A DNA stretch of 64,000 nucleotides, from the NCBI GenBank assembly GCA_041655275.1, contig JBBAFU010000001.1:248001-312000 (forward strand), read 5' to 3'. This DNA is from JAJYRX01 sp041655275 (GTDB taxonomy: Bacteria; Pseudomonadota; Gammaproteobacteria; Burkholderiales; Burkholderiaceae_B). Below the pieces are notes generated by a model, which was given only the letters and a program-made list of their open reading frames with translations, was not told the DNA's origin and made no database searches. Both the position numbers and the translations under genes were made by a program. The stretch's first letter is position 1. Each line of letters begins with the position of its first letter. Positions 25,281-33,402 of the stretch are shown piece by piece.

Positions 25281-26267
25281 ATGAAGAAGACCCTGCTGCT
25301 CGCTACAACCACGCTCGCCCTGATGGGGCTGACAGCCGGTGCCCAAAGCGCCACGAAGTGGGATCTGCCCAGTGGGTACCCGGCCTCCAACCTGCACACG
25401 CAGAACCTGCAGGAGTTCGCCAAGGACGTGGATGCCCTGTCCAGTGGCGATCTCAAGATCACCATTCACGACAATGCCTCCCTGTTCAAGGCGCCTGAAA
25501 TCAAGCGTGCCGTACAGGGCAACCAGGCACAGATCGGCGAGATCCTGCTGAACAACTTCGCCAATGACGATCCCATCTATGCCCTGGACGGCCTGCCCTT
25601 TCTCACATCAGATTTCGATTCGGCCTGGAAGCTCTATCAGGCACAGAAGGAACAGCTCGACAAGAAGCTCAATGCACAGGGCATGAAGCTGCTCTATTCC
25701 GTTGCCTGGCCGCCCCAGGGCCTGTACGCGAACAAGGATGTCGAAAGCGTCGCCGATATGAAGGACCTGAAGTGGCGTGCCTACAGCCCGGTCACGGCCC
25801 GCATCGCCGAGCTCGTGCAGGCCCAGCCCGTCACCATCCAGCAGTCGGAACTGGCCCAGGCCATGGCTACCGGCGTCATCAATTCCTTCATGACCTCAGG
25901 CTCCACGGGCTGGGACACCAAAGTCTACGAGCACATCAAGAACTTCTATGATGTCCAGGCCTGGCAGCCAAAGAACGTGGTCATCGTCAACCTGAAGGCC
26001 TACAACCAGCTGAGCGAAAATGCCCGCAACGCCCTGCTCGAAGCGTCGGACAAGGCCGAGCAGCGCGGCTGGGCGCTGTCCAAGGAGAAGACCCAGTGGT
26101 ATCTGGATCAGCTGGCCGACAACGGCATGAACATCCGCAAGCCCAGCGAAAAGCTCATGACCGAGCTGCGCGAAGTCGGCAAGACCATGATTGCCGAATG
26201 GCTTGAAAAAGCGGGCGATGACGGCCGCGAAATCATCGAGGCATACCAGGCCAGCATGAAGCAGTAA
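25281..26267 (+). CDS. TRAP transporter substrate-binding protein, DctP family
   Basis: This 328-aa periplasmic receptor of a tripartite ATP-independent transporter has a signal peptide with cleavage near AQS-AT (residues 22-24). Family features are LPSGYPASNLHTQNLQEF early, KWRAYSPVTARIAEL around the helix that binds the carboxylate, and AMATGVINSFMTS mid-protein. DctP-type receptors bind organic acids; the Arg in LKWRAYS probably pairs with the carboxylate. The ATG follows a GGAGGAG site. It is first in a three-gene operon with the membrane subunits, placed between spoT and ybbA. Ligand is unknown. Confidence 0.92.
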   Translation: MKKTLLLATTTLALMGLTAGAQSATKWDLPSGYPASNLHTQNLQEFAKDVDALSSGDLKITIHDNASLFKAPEIKRAVQGNQAQIGEILLNNFANDDPIYALDGLPFLTSDFDSAWKLYQAQKEQLDKKLNAQGMKLLYSVAWPPQGLYANKDVESVADMKDLKWRAYSPVTARIAELVQAQPVTIQQSELAQAMATGVINSFMTSGSTGWDTKVYEHIKNFYDVQAWQPKNVVIVNLKAYNQLSENARNALLEASDKAEQRGWALSKEKTQWYLDQLADNGMNIRKPSEKLMTELREVGKTMIAEWLEKAGDDGREIIEAYQASMKQ

Positions 26268-26773
26268 TGCGGCGATTCCTCGATACGCTGTATCTGGTCT
26301 CGGGCGGCCTGGCCGCCCTTTTCATGGTGGGCGTGCTCGCAGCCGTGGTCACGTCCATCGTTTCGCGACAGATGGGCGTCTACATTCCCGGCCTGGACGC
26401 CTACGCCGGCTACAGCATGGCAGGGGCGGGCTTTCTGGCACTGGCCCACACTTTCCGTTGCGGCGAGCACATCCGTGTCAGTCTGGTGCTGGCCGCGCTG
26501 CCGCCGGCCGGACGCCATCGCCTCGACATCTTCGCCCTGCTCGTCGCCTGCCTGGCGAGCGGCAACCTGAGCTGGTACAGCCTGAGCCTGGTGCTGGATT
26601 CCTACGCCTACATGGATATTTCAGTGGGCAATGATGCCACACCGCTGTGGATTCCGCAGATCACCATGGCTGTCGGCACCTTCATCTTCTTCATCGCCGT
26701 GCTGGACGAGACCATCGCACGCCTGCGCGGCATTCCCGAAGCACAGAGAGACAGCGAGTCCTACAGTGAATGA
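26267..26773 (+). CDS. TRAP transporter small membrane subunit, DctQ family
   Basis: This 168-aa protein has four hydrophobic helices, as expected of the DctQ subunit that bridges receptor and channel. The segment GAGFLALAHTFRCGEHIRVSL is the conserved DctQ core. Its ATG overlaps the last base of the receptor stop codon, and its own end overlaps the DctM start by 8 bp, so translation of the three subunits is coupled. It belongs to the Na+-driven uptake system with its two neighbours. Confidence 0.9.
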   Translation: MRRFLDTLYLVSGGLAALFMVGVLAAVVTSIVSRQMGVYIPGLDAYAGYSMAGAGFLALAHTFRCGEHIRVSLVLAALPPAGRHRLDIFALLVACLASGNLSWYSLSLVLDSYAYMDISVGNDATPLWIPQITMAVGTFIFFIAVLDETIARLRGIPEAQRDSESYSE

Positions 26774-28067
26774 AGTCCTGGTCATCACACTGCTGATCAT
26801 CTCCATCTTCGGGTTTCTCGCCTCGGGCGTATGGGTAGGGCTCACGCTTGCCGGCACGGCCTGGCTGGGCATGGAGCTCTTCGCCAGCCGTCCGGCGGGC
26901 GACGCCATGGCCATCACCATCTGGGGGGCAGCCTCCAGCTGGACGCTCACGGCTCTGCCGCTGTTCCTGTGGATGGGCGAGATCCTGTTTCGCACGCGTC
27001 TTTCCCAGGACCTGTTCAAGGGGCTGGCGCCCTGGCTGGAAAACGTACCGGGGCGGCTCTTGCACACCAATGTCGTGGGCTGCGCCATCTTCGCAGCCGT
27101 TTCAGGCTCATCGGCAGCCACCGTGGCCACCATAGGCAAGATGACCCTGCCCGAACTGAAGGAGCGCGGCTATCCCGACAACATGGTCATCGGCACGCTG
27201 TCGGGCGCCGGAACCCTGGGCCTGCTGATCCCGCCGTCCATCATCATGATCGTCTACGGCGTCACGGCCGATGTGTCCATCTCCAAGCTCTTCATTGCCG
27301 GCATCCTGCCGGGCATCATGCTTGCGGGCCTCTTCATGGGCTACATCGCCATCTGGTCGCTGCTGCATCCCGACAAGATTCCCGCAGCCACGGCGCGCTA
27401 CAGCCTGGGCCAGAAACTGTATGCCGCCCGCCACCTGATCCCGGTCATCATCCTGATTGCCGTCGTGCTGGGTGTCATCTACACCGGCGTCGCCACCGCC
27501 ACCGAGGCGGCCGCGGTGGGGGTCGTCGGTGCACTGGCGCTGGCACTGGTGCAGGGCTCGCTGACGTGGACTTCCTTCGTTGCCTCACTCATGGGTGCCA
27601 CGCGCCTGTACTGCATGATTGCCCTCATCCTCGCCGGCGCACAGTTCCTCACGCTGGCCATGGGTTATATCGGCCTGCCGCGGGCAATCGCTGAATGGAT
27701 AGTGGCCATGGAGCTGTCGCGCTTCGGGCTCATCATCGCCCTGCTCTTCTTCTTCGTCATCCTGGGATGCTTCCTGGACGGCATCTCCATGGTAGTGCTG
27801 ACCATGGGCATTCTTCTGCCCACAGTCACTGCAGCCAACATCGACCTGCTGTGGTTCGGCATCTTCCTGGTGTTTGTGATCGAGATGGCCCAGATCACGC
27901 CGCCCATCGGCTTCAACCTGTTCGTTCTGGCAGGCATGACGCAGCGCGAACTGCCCTGGCTGGCACGCGTCTCGCTGCCCATGTTCATATTGATGATCGT
28001 TGGCGTGCTCGTCCTCTACCTGGTGCCCGAACTGGCCACCTGGCTGCCCGGCGGCATGCGGCGCTAG
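26766..28067 (+). CDS. TRAP transporter large membrane subunit, DctM family
   Basis: This 433-aa transport subunit has about twelve hydrophobic segments. Recognisable parts are GSSAATVATIGKMTLPEL (first hairpin motif), GAGTLGLLIPPSIIMIVYG, and the second hairpin with GCFLDGISMVVLTMGILLP. The start is GTG at 26766, within the end of the DctQ gene; the nearby ATG is out of frame, and residues upstream of the GTG do not match the family. It couples Na+ entry to uptake of the acid delivered by the receptor. The convergent ybbA gene ends 9 bp downstream. Confidence 0.9.
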   Translation: MNEVLVITLLIISIFGFLASGVWVGLTLAGTAWLGMELFASRPAGDAMAITIWGAASSWTLTALPLFLWMGEILFRTRLSQDLFKGLAPWLENVPGRLLHTNVVGCAIFAAVSGSSAATVATIGKMTLPELKERGYPDNMVIGTLSGAGTLGLLIPPSIIMIVYGVTADVSISKLFIAGILPGIMLAGLFMGYIAIWSLLHPDKIPAATARYSLGQKLYAARHLIPVIILIAVVLGVIYTGVATATEAAAVGVVGALALALVQGSLTWTSFVASLMGATRLYCMIALILAGAQFLTLAMGYIGLPRAIAEWIVAMELSRFGLIIALLFFFVILGCFLDGISMVVLTMGILLPTVTAANIDLLWFGIFLVFVIEMAQITPPIGFNLFVLAGMTQRELPWLARVSLPMFILMIVGVLVLYLVPELATWLPGGMRR

Positions 28068-28075
28068 CGCCACTG

Positions 28076-28759
28076 TCAGGCGGGTTTTGCCGCCTGCAAT
28101 TCACCCCCGTGAAGATGGATGATGGCATCGCATTGCGCGGCCAGCGCCGCGTCGTGCGTCACCATGACCAGCGTGCTGCCCTGTTCGCGACGCAATGCAA
28201 ACATCAGGGCCATGATACGCGCGCCGTTGGCGGTATCCAGACTGCCGGTGGGTTCGTCGGCAAACAGGATGTCGGGTTGCATCACAAAGGCACGCGCCAG
28301 CGAGACGCGCTGCTGCTCACCGCCGGAAAGCGTACGCGGGTAATGATGCAGGCGTTCCTGCAGGCCGACGCGCTCCAGCATGGCACTGGCCGCCGCCTGC
28401 GCCGGCCGGCGCGCCAGCTCCAGCGGCAGCATGACGTTTTCCAGTGCCGTCAGGTTGGGCAGCAGCTGAAAGGTCTGGAAGACGAAACCCACGTGCGCCG
28501 CCCTGAGCGCCGCACGCGCCTCCTCATCCAGCCGGGACAGATCGTGTCCCATCAGGATGACACGTCCGCTGCTGGGACGATCCAGGCCCGCCATCAGGGC
28601 GAGCAGCGTGGACTTGCCCGAGCCCGACGGGCCGGTAATCGCCAGGCTCCGGCCCGATCCGACGCGCAGCGAGATATCATTGAGTATGGTGAGCGGGCCA
28701 CCGGCATCCGCAACCCGCTGTGTCAGATTTTCCACAATGATGGAGTCGTTCATGCCCAT
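28076..28759 (-). CDS. ybbA: ABC transporter ATP-binding protein, YbbA/LolD family
   Basis: This 227-aa cytoplasmic ATPase of the LolD/MacB group has Walker A GPSGSGKST, signature LSGGEQQRVSLARAF and Walker B ILFADEPTGSLD. Such ATPases normally work with an FtsX-like permease (YbbP). No permease gene follows here; a TRAP operon converges instead. The gene is divergent from tesA, the same pairing as in Escherichia coli, which supports YbbA over LolD. Two in-frame ATGs at 28759 and 28753 could be used. Either way the start overlaps the tesA start on the other strand. Confidence 0.87.
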   Translation of the reverse strand: MGMNDSIIVENLTQRVADAGGPLTILNDISLRVGSGRSLAITGPSGSGKSTLLALMAGLDRPSSGRVILMGHDLSRLDEEARAALRAAHVGFVFQTFQLLPNLTALENVMLPLELARRPAQAAASAMLERVGLQERLHHYPRTLSGGEQQRVSLARAFVMQPDILFADEPTGSLDTANGARIMALMFALRREQGSTLVMVTHDAALAAQCDAIIHLHGGELQAAKPA

Positions 28760-29390
28760 GATGCGTCGTCGAGTGCTGATGGCTGTCCTGTCAATGTCTG
28801 CCCTGTCCCTGGCGGGACGGGTCGGCGCCGAGCCGCCGGCGCCATCCATTCTGGTGGTGGGCGATTCGCTGTCGGCGGAGTATGGCCTGGCGCGCAATGA
28901 AGGCTGGGTGGCCCGCATCACGCAACGCCTGGGTGATGGCGGCCACCCCCACACGATGCACAACAGCAGCATCAGCGGCGATACCACCAGTGGCGGGCTC
29001 AGCCGCCTGTCCGGCGAGCTGGACCGCCTGCGTCCCGGCATTGTCATCCTGGAGCTGGGCAGCAATGATGCGTTGCGCGGCCTGCCCCTGTCGATGACGC
29101 GCAGCAATCTGGCGCGCATGATCGCACTGTCGCAGGCCGCCGGCGCGCAAGTCCTGCTGCTGGGCATGCAGATCCCGCCCAACTACGGTCCGCAATATGC
29201 GCGCGAATTTGCCGCCCTCTATCGTGAGCTTGCCGATGACATGGGCACGGCACTGGTGCCTTTTCTGCTCGAAGGCTTTGCGACACGTCACGAATGGTTC
29301 CAGGACGATGGCATTCACCCCAATGCGCATGGGCAGGCCGCCATGGCCGATACCATCTGGGCGGCCCTTGAACCCCTGCTGAAATCCTGA
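28752..29390 (+). CDS. tesA: Arylesterase / acyl-CoA thioesterase I-like GDSL hydrolase
   Basis: This SGNH/GDSL hydrolase of about 212 aa has an N-terminal signal peptide (MMRRRVLMAVLSMSALSLAG), so it acts in the periplasm on acyl thioesters, lysophospholipids or aryl esters. The nucleophile Ser is in GDSLSAEYGL, the oxyanion Gly/Asn residues are in block II and GSNDALRG, and the Asp-His pair is in DGIHPNAHGQ. Length matches TesA. The ATG at 28752 lies inside the ybbA start region; an ATG at 28758 is an alternative. The promoter must lie within ybbA. It runs almost into the convergent ppiD gene, which ends at 29392. Confidence 0.9.
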   Translation: MPMMRRRVLMAVLSMSALSLAGRVGAEPPAPSILVVGDSLSAEYGLARNEGWVARITQRLGDGGHPHTMHNSSISGDTTSGGLSRLSGELDRLRPGIVILELGSNDALRGLPLSMTRSNLARMIALSQAAGAQVLLLGMQIPPNYGPQYAREFAALYRELADDMGTALVPFLLEGFATRHEWFQDDGIHPNAHGQAAMADTIWAALEPLLKS

Positions 29391-29391
29391 C

Positions 29392-31356
29392 TCAACGCTC
29401 TTCGTCACTGCGCTCGATCATGGCTTCAGCATCCGGCAGATGCTCCACGCCCGCCTGTGTGCGCAAGGCCTTGAGCACCGCCTTTTCCTCGGCGTCGCCC
29501 CACAGCGCTGCAAGCTCAGCCGACAGGGACGCCTGCAGGGCCGGGTCAGCCTCGGCCTCGCCCACGGATTCGACACGGAGGATCACGTAGGCACCAAAGC
29601 CTTCCACCCCGCCGTAGGCCGGCACCTGATCGGCATCCACGGCCAGCGCTGCCTCGAGTACTGCCGGACCCGCACCGCCGGGATTGAGCCGGCTGATGCT
29701 GCGTGCCTCGTCAAAGGCCTCCGGCACCTCTGTCGCATCCAGCCCCTGCAGGCGCGCCAGCTCAGCCTCGCCCGCAGCCACAGCCGCTTCATGCGCGCGC
29801 TCCCTGATCAGCTGTTCGCGGATGAGCGTGGCTACCCGCTCCAGCGGCGGAATGTGTGCGGGCCGGACTTCGCGCAGATGTACGGCCAGCATGGTATCGG
29901 GGGAAATCTCGATCACGCCCGAATTGTGTTTTTCGCGCTGCACCTGGGTGGACCATACCGTGCGTCGAACGCGCAGATCGTCCAGCAGGGCAGCATCCGC
30001 CGAGGCTGAAGCCGCATCGCCTTCCAGCATTGCCGCGGGCACCAGCGCTTCGCGTCCGATGCCGCGTGCGCTGCGGATCGCCATACCCAGCTCCTGCGCT
30101 GCGGGTTCCAGACTTTCAGGGTGGTCATACAGCAGGCTGGTGAGCCGCGTGGCCATGTCGGCAAAACGCTCGGCACCCAGCTGGTGACGCACCTCTTCAT
30201 TGACCTGATCGCGCACGGCAGCGAAGCTTTCAATCTGCTCGGGCTCGACTTCCTCGGCCTTGAAGATGTGATAGCCGCCCGGCCCGTCGATGACGCTCGA
30301 GACCTCACCCTGAGCCAGGGCAAACACGGCCTGATCCAGGCTGGCAGGCCAGTTACCCTGCGTGATCCAGCCCAGCTCGCCACCCGAGCGCGCGGTTCCC
30401 GCATCCTGGGAATGCGCCTTCGCCAGCTCGGCGAAGCTTTCATCCGCCTGCCTGACCAGGATCTCAATCTCGCGCGCCTTCGCGAGCGCCTGATCGCGCT
30501 GCTCCTGAGTGGCACCCGCGGGCACATTCACCTGGATATGGCTCAACCGGGACCGTGCCTTGCGGGTAAAGCGCGCCTTGTTCTGCCGATAATAGGCTTC
30601 CAGATCGGCTTCGCTGATCTCGGGCAAGGCCGCCATGGCAGCGGCCTCATCGAGCACCAGATAGTCGATATCGGCGTACTCGGGCACTTCGAAACCGGCT
30701 TTCTGTGCTGCATAGGCCTGGGCGATATCATCGTCGGACACGCTGACGGCATCGCGGTAATCCGCGTCGGCGAAACGCAGCAGGCGTACACTGCGTTCGT
30801 CAATCAGGGCGCGGGTGAGGTTGTGGACCACGGGTTCGGGCACGTGAGCGCTACGGCCGACGGGATCCAGCACATGGCCCAGGGCCAGCTCGTAGCGCCG
30901 GCCCTGCTCGAAGTCGCGCGTAGTGAGTCCCGAAGCCGCGAGCACCTCGTTGTAGCGCTCGGGCGAGAACTGGCCTTCGACCTGAAGCTGGGGCATGGCC
31001 GCAATCGCCCGGCGCAGCTGTACGTCGGAAACATTGAAACGCTCGGCTGAAGCAACCGTGGCCATGACGCGGGAATCGATCATGGATTCCAGCAGTGCAC
31101 GCTTCACATCCGGGGCATCGAGCATGGACGGATCAAAGCCGCCCTGGCTGCGCTCCTGCATCTGGCGCAGCTGGTCGGCACGCGCGCGCTCGAACTCCTG
31201 TTCGGTAATGATGCTCTTGCCTACCTTGACCAGATCATGATCACCGGAGACGTAGGTGTTATATCCACTGACCCCGATCAGCGCGAACGAGGGCACTACA
31301 AACACCAGCAGCAGAAATTGCATCAGCCGCTGGTGGGAACGAATAAAATCAAACAT
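29392..31356 (-). CDS. ppiD: Periplasmic folding chaperone / peptidyl-prolyl isomerase PpiD-like
   Basis: This 654-aa protein is anchored by one N-terminal helix (about residues 12-32, MFDFIRSHQRLMQFLLLVFV) with its bulk in the periplasm. A SurA-like N-terminal chaperone region follows, then a parvulin rotamase domain near the middle (RLSHIQVNVPAGATQEQ, GGELGWITQGNWPASLDQAVF, GPGGYHIFKAEEVEP). It assists folding of newly exported proteins at the translocon. The ATG at 31356 is chosen since it begins the typical MFDFIRSHQR. Length is close to PpiD of other proteobacteria. It is divergent from the ugpQ-like gene 60 bp away. Confidence 0.9.
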   Translation of the reverse strand: MFDFIRSHQRLMQFLLLVFVVPSFALIGVSGYNTYVSGDHDLVKVGKSIITEQEFERARADQLRQMQERSQGGFDPSMLDAPDVKRALLESMIDSRVMATVASAERFNVSDVQLRRAIAAMPQLQVEGQFSPERYNEVLAASGLTTRDFEQGRRYELALGHVLDPVGRSAHVPEPVVHNLTRALIDERSVRLLRFADADYRDAVSVSDDDIAQAYAAQKAGFEVPEYADIDYLVLDEAAAMAALPEISEADLEAYYRQNKARFTRKARSRLSHIQVNVPAGATQEQRDQALAKAREIEILVRQADESFAELAKAHSQDAGTARSGGELGWITQGNWPASLDQAVFALAQGEVSSVIDGPGGYHIFKAEEVEPEQIESFAAVRDQVNEEVRHQLGAERFADMATRLTSLLYDHPESLEPAAQELGMAIRSARGIGREALVPAAMLEGDAASASADAALLDDLRVRRTVWSTQVQREKHNSGVIEISPDTMLAVHLREVRPAHIPPLERVATLIREQLIRERAHEAAVAAGEAELARLQGLDATEVPEAFDEARSISRLNPGGAGPAVLEAALAVDADQVPAYGGVEGFGAYVILRVESVGEAEADPALQASLSAELAALWGDAEEKAVLKALRTQAGVEHLPDAEAMIERSDEER

Positions 31357-31416
31357 GAGAACATCCACATTCGGACGAGTTGCAGCAGTTTAACACCAGA
31401 AATTCCGTATCCTGAT

Positions 31417-32208
31417 ATGAACGATTCCGCCCGCTGGCCCTGGCCGCGTCTCATCGCCCATCGGGGTGGCGGCCGTCTTGCCCCCGAAAACACCCTGGCT
31501 GCTTTCCGGGTGGGCCAGGCGCATGGTTTTCGCATGATGGAATATGACGTCCAGCTCAGCGCCGACGATGTGCCCATACTGCTGCACGATGAAGATATCC
31601 GGCGCACCTCCAGTGGCCGGGGTGTGGCGCACCGGCTCGATCTGGCACAATTGCGCAGGCATGACTTCGGCGCCTGGCATAGCGCCGCCTTCGCGGACGA
31701 ACCCATACCCACGCTGGCCGAAGTCGCCGCCTTCTGCCAGGCACACGGGCTGGCCGGCAATATAGAGATCAAGCCCGCATCCGGCCTGGAGGCGCACACC
31801 GGGCGTATCGTGGCAGGCGAGGCGGCACGCCTGTGGTCGCAGACGGCACTGCCGCCCCTGCTGTCGTCGTTCTCGGCATGCGCGCTGGAGGCGGCCGCCC
31901 GGGTGGCACCGCAACTGCCGAGGGCGCTGCTGGTGCAAGGGGATGTACCCGCGGATTGGCAGGAACGGGTGCAGCGTCTGGGCGCCATCGGCCTGAACGT
32001 ACATCACAGCCGGCTCGACGAAATGCGGGTGCGCCAGATTATCGCCAGCGGCCATACCCTGGTGGCCTGGACGGTGAACGATCACGCCCGGGCGCAAGCC
32101 CTGCTCGATTGGGGCTGCCACGCCATTGTCACCGACGTGCTGGATACCATCAACCCCCAAACACTCAGCCAAGGTGCTCAACTGAGGCGCTCATCAGGGC
32201 GCAGATAG
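31417..32208 (+). CDS. ugpQ: Glycerophosphodiester phosphodiesterase
   Basis: This 263-aa cytosolic TIM-barrel enzyme hydrolyses glycerophosphodiesters to glycerol 3-phosphate and an alcohol. The catalytic core is clear: AHRGGG with the first His, APENTLAAF, the metal-binding Glu/Asp in MMEYDVQLS, and LLHDEDIRRTSSG with the second His. The C-terminal strand AWTVNDHARAQALLDWG is typical of bacterial UgpQ. No signal peptide is present. Its last 31 bases overlap the convergent pseudouridine synthase gene. It could feed on head groups released by the patatin phospholipase, but the genes are far apart. Confidence 0.9.
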   Translation: MNDSARWPWPRLIAHRGGGRLAPENTLAAFRVGQAHGFRMMEYDVQLSADDVPILLHDEDIRRTSSGRGVAHRLDLAQLRRHDFGAWHSAAFADEPIPTLAEVAAFCQAHGLAGNIEIKPASGLEAHTGRIVAGEAARLWSQTALPPLLSSFSACALEAAARVAPQLPRALLVQGDVPADWQERVQRLGAIGLNVHHSRLDEMRVRQIIASGHTLVAWTVNDHARAQALLDWGCHAIVTDVLDTINPQTLSQGAQLRRSSGRR

Positions 32209-32912
32209 CGCCACCGGCCTGTCGGCAGATCACCCAGCACGATACGGCCGATGCGGACACGCTTCAGGCCCACCGCCTTCAGCCCCACCAGCTCGCACAT
32301 GCGGCGTATCTGGCGCTTGCGCCCTTCCGTAAGCACGAAGCGCAGCTGGTCCTCATTCTGCCAGTGCACCCGCGCCGGTCGCAGCGCATGGCCATCCAGC
32401 TTCAGGCCATGACGCAGCAGGTCCAGACCGCCGGGCTGCAGGCGCCCGACCACGCGCACCAGATATTCACGCTCAATTGCCGAGTCACTGCCCACCAGCG
32501 CGCGCGCCATGCGGCCGTCCTGAGTGAGGATGAGCAGGCCCTGCGAGTCGATGTCCAGACGCCCTGCCGGGGCAAGGCCGCGCAGGTGGCGACGGTCAAA
32601 GGAAGGCTCGCCCTGACCGCGGCGGAACTGCAGCTCCGGGCGTATCAGCGTGATTGCCGGCCGGTAGCCTTTTTCAGCCTGACCGGACACCAGACCCACC
32701 GGCTTGTTGAGCAGGATGGTGACACGGGCGCCCTGCCGGCGCTGCCCTTCGCGCTCCAGCGTGATCTTCTGATGCGGCCAGGCCTTGCTGCCCAGCTCGT
32801 CCACCACGACGCCATCGACCCGCACCCAGCCCTTGGCCAGGTATTCGTCGGCCTCGCGGCGCGAGCACATACCCCGCTGGGACATCAATCGCGAGATGCG
32901 TATCTTTTCCAT
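32178..32912 (-). CDS. rRNA pseudouridine synthase, RsuA/RluB/RluF family
   Basis: This 244-aa RNA-modifying enzyme isomerises a uridine in rRNA. An N-terminal S4 RNA-binding domain (ISRLMSQRGMCSRREADEYL) precedes the catalytic domain, where the active-site Asp lies in GRLDIDSQGLLILT. The RQIRRMCELVGL segment is characteristic. The sequence looks closest to RluF (23S rRNA U2604 in Escherichia coli), but RluB cannot be excluded. The gene overlaps the convergent glycerophosphodiesterase gene by 31 bp and lies 11 bp downstream of the PII gene on the same strand. Confidence 0.9.
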   Translation of the reverse strand: MEKIRISRLMSQRGMCSRREADEYLAKGWVRVDGVVVDELGSKAWPHQKITLEREGQRRQGARVTILLNKPVGLVSGQAEKGYRPAITLIRPELQFRRGQGEPSFDRRHLRGLAPAGRLDIDSQGLLILTQDGRMARALVGSDSAIEREYLVRVVGRLQPGGLDLLRHGLKLDGHALRPARVHWQNEDQLRFVLTEGRKRQIRRMCELVGLKAVGLKRVRIGRIVLGDLPTGRWRYLRPDERLS

Positions 32913-32923
32913 CAGTCCCGCGC

Positions 32924-33262
32924 CTAGAGCGCATCCATGCCGCTTTCACCCGTACGGATACGTATCGTCTGCTCCACGGGCAGCACGAAGATCTTGCCGT
33001 CGCCGATCTTGCCTGTGAAGGCCGCCTTGATGATGGCATCGATCACATCATCGGCCATGACAGCGGGCACGACCACATCGATACGAATCTTGGGCAGGAA
33101 ATCAACCACGTATTCGGCGCCGCGGTAAAGCTCGGTATGCCCTTTCTGGCGGCCGAAACCCTTCACCTCGCTCACGGTCAGGCCGCTCACGCCGATCTCG
33201 GACAGGGTTTCGCGCACCTCATCGAGCTTGAACGGCTTGATGATGGCCACAATCATCTTCAT
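32924..33262 (-). CDS. glnB: Nitrogen regulatory protein P-II
   Basis: This 112-aa PII signal protein senses 2-oxoglutarate and ATP/ADP and relays nitrogen status to glutamine synthetase adenylylation and NtrB. MKMIVAIIKPFKLDEV starts the chain. The T-loop contains the uridylylated Tyr51 (GHTELYRGAEYVVDF) and the nucleotide-binding block TGKIGDGKIFV is intact. GGGAG lies just before the ATG at 33262; upstream in-frame codons are not family-like. No amtB gene is adjacent, which favours GlnB over GlnK. It is divergent from argH, an arginine-synthesis gene. Confidence 0.93.
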   Translation of the reverse strand: MKMIVAIIKPFKLDEVRETLSEIGVSGLTVSEVKGFGRQKGHTELYRGAEYVVDFLPKIRIDVVVPAVMADDVIDAIIKAAFTGKIGDGKIFVLPVEQTIRIRTGESGMDAL

Positions 33263-33402
33263 ACAGGACTCCCGAAGGCAGACAGCCACGCAGATCTGCG
33301 CGTACAGCCGGGCATTGTAACGGGAATAGGCGGGCAATATGCGGGGTATGCGCATCGTATACTGTCGGATTCCTTTATGCCTTGCGCGTCCAGCGTCCCG
33401 TC

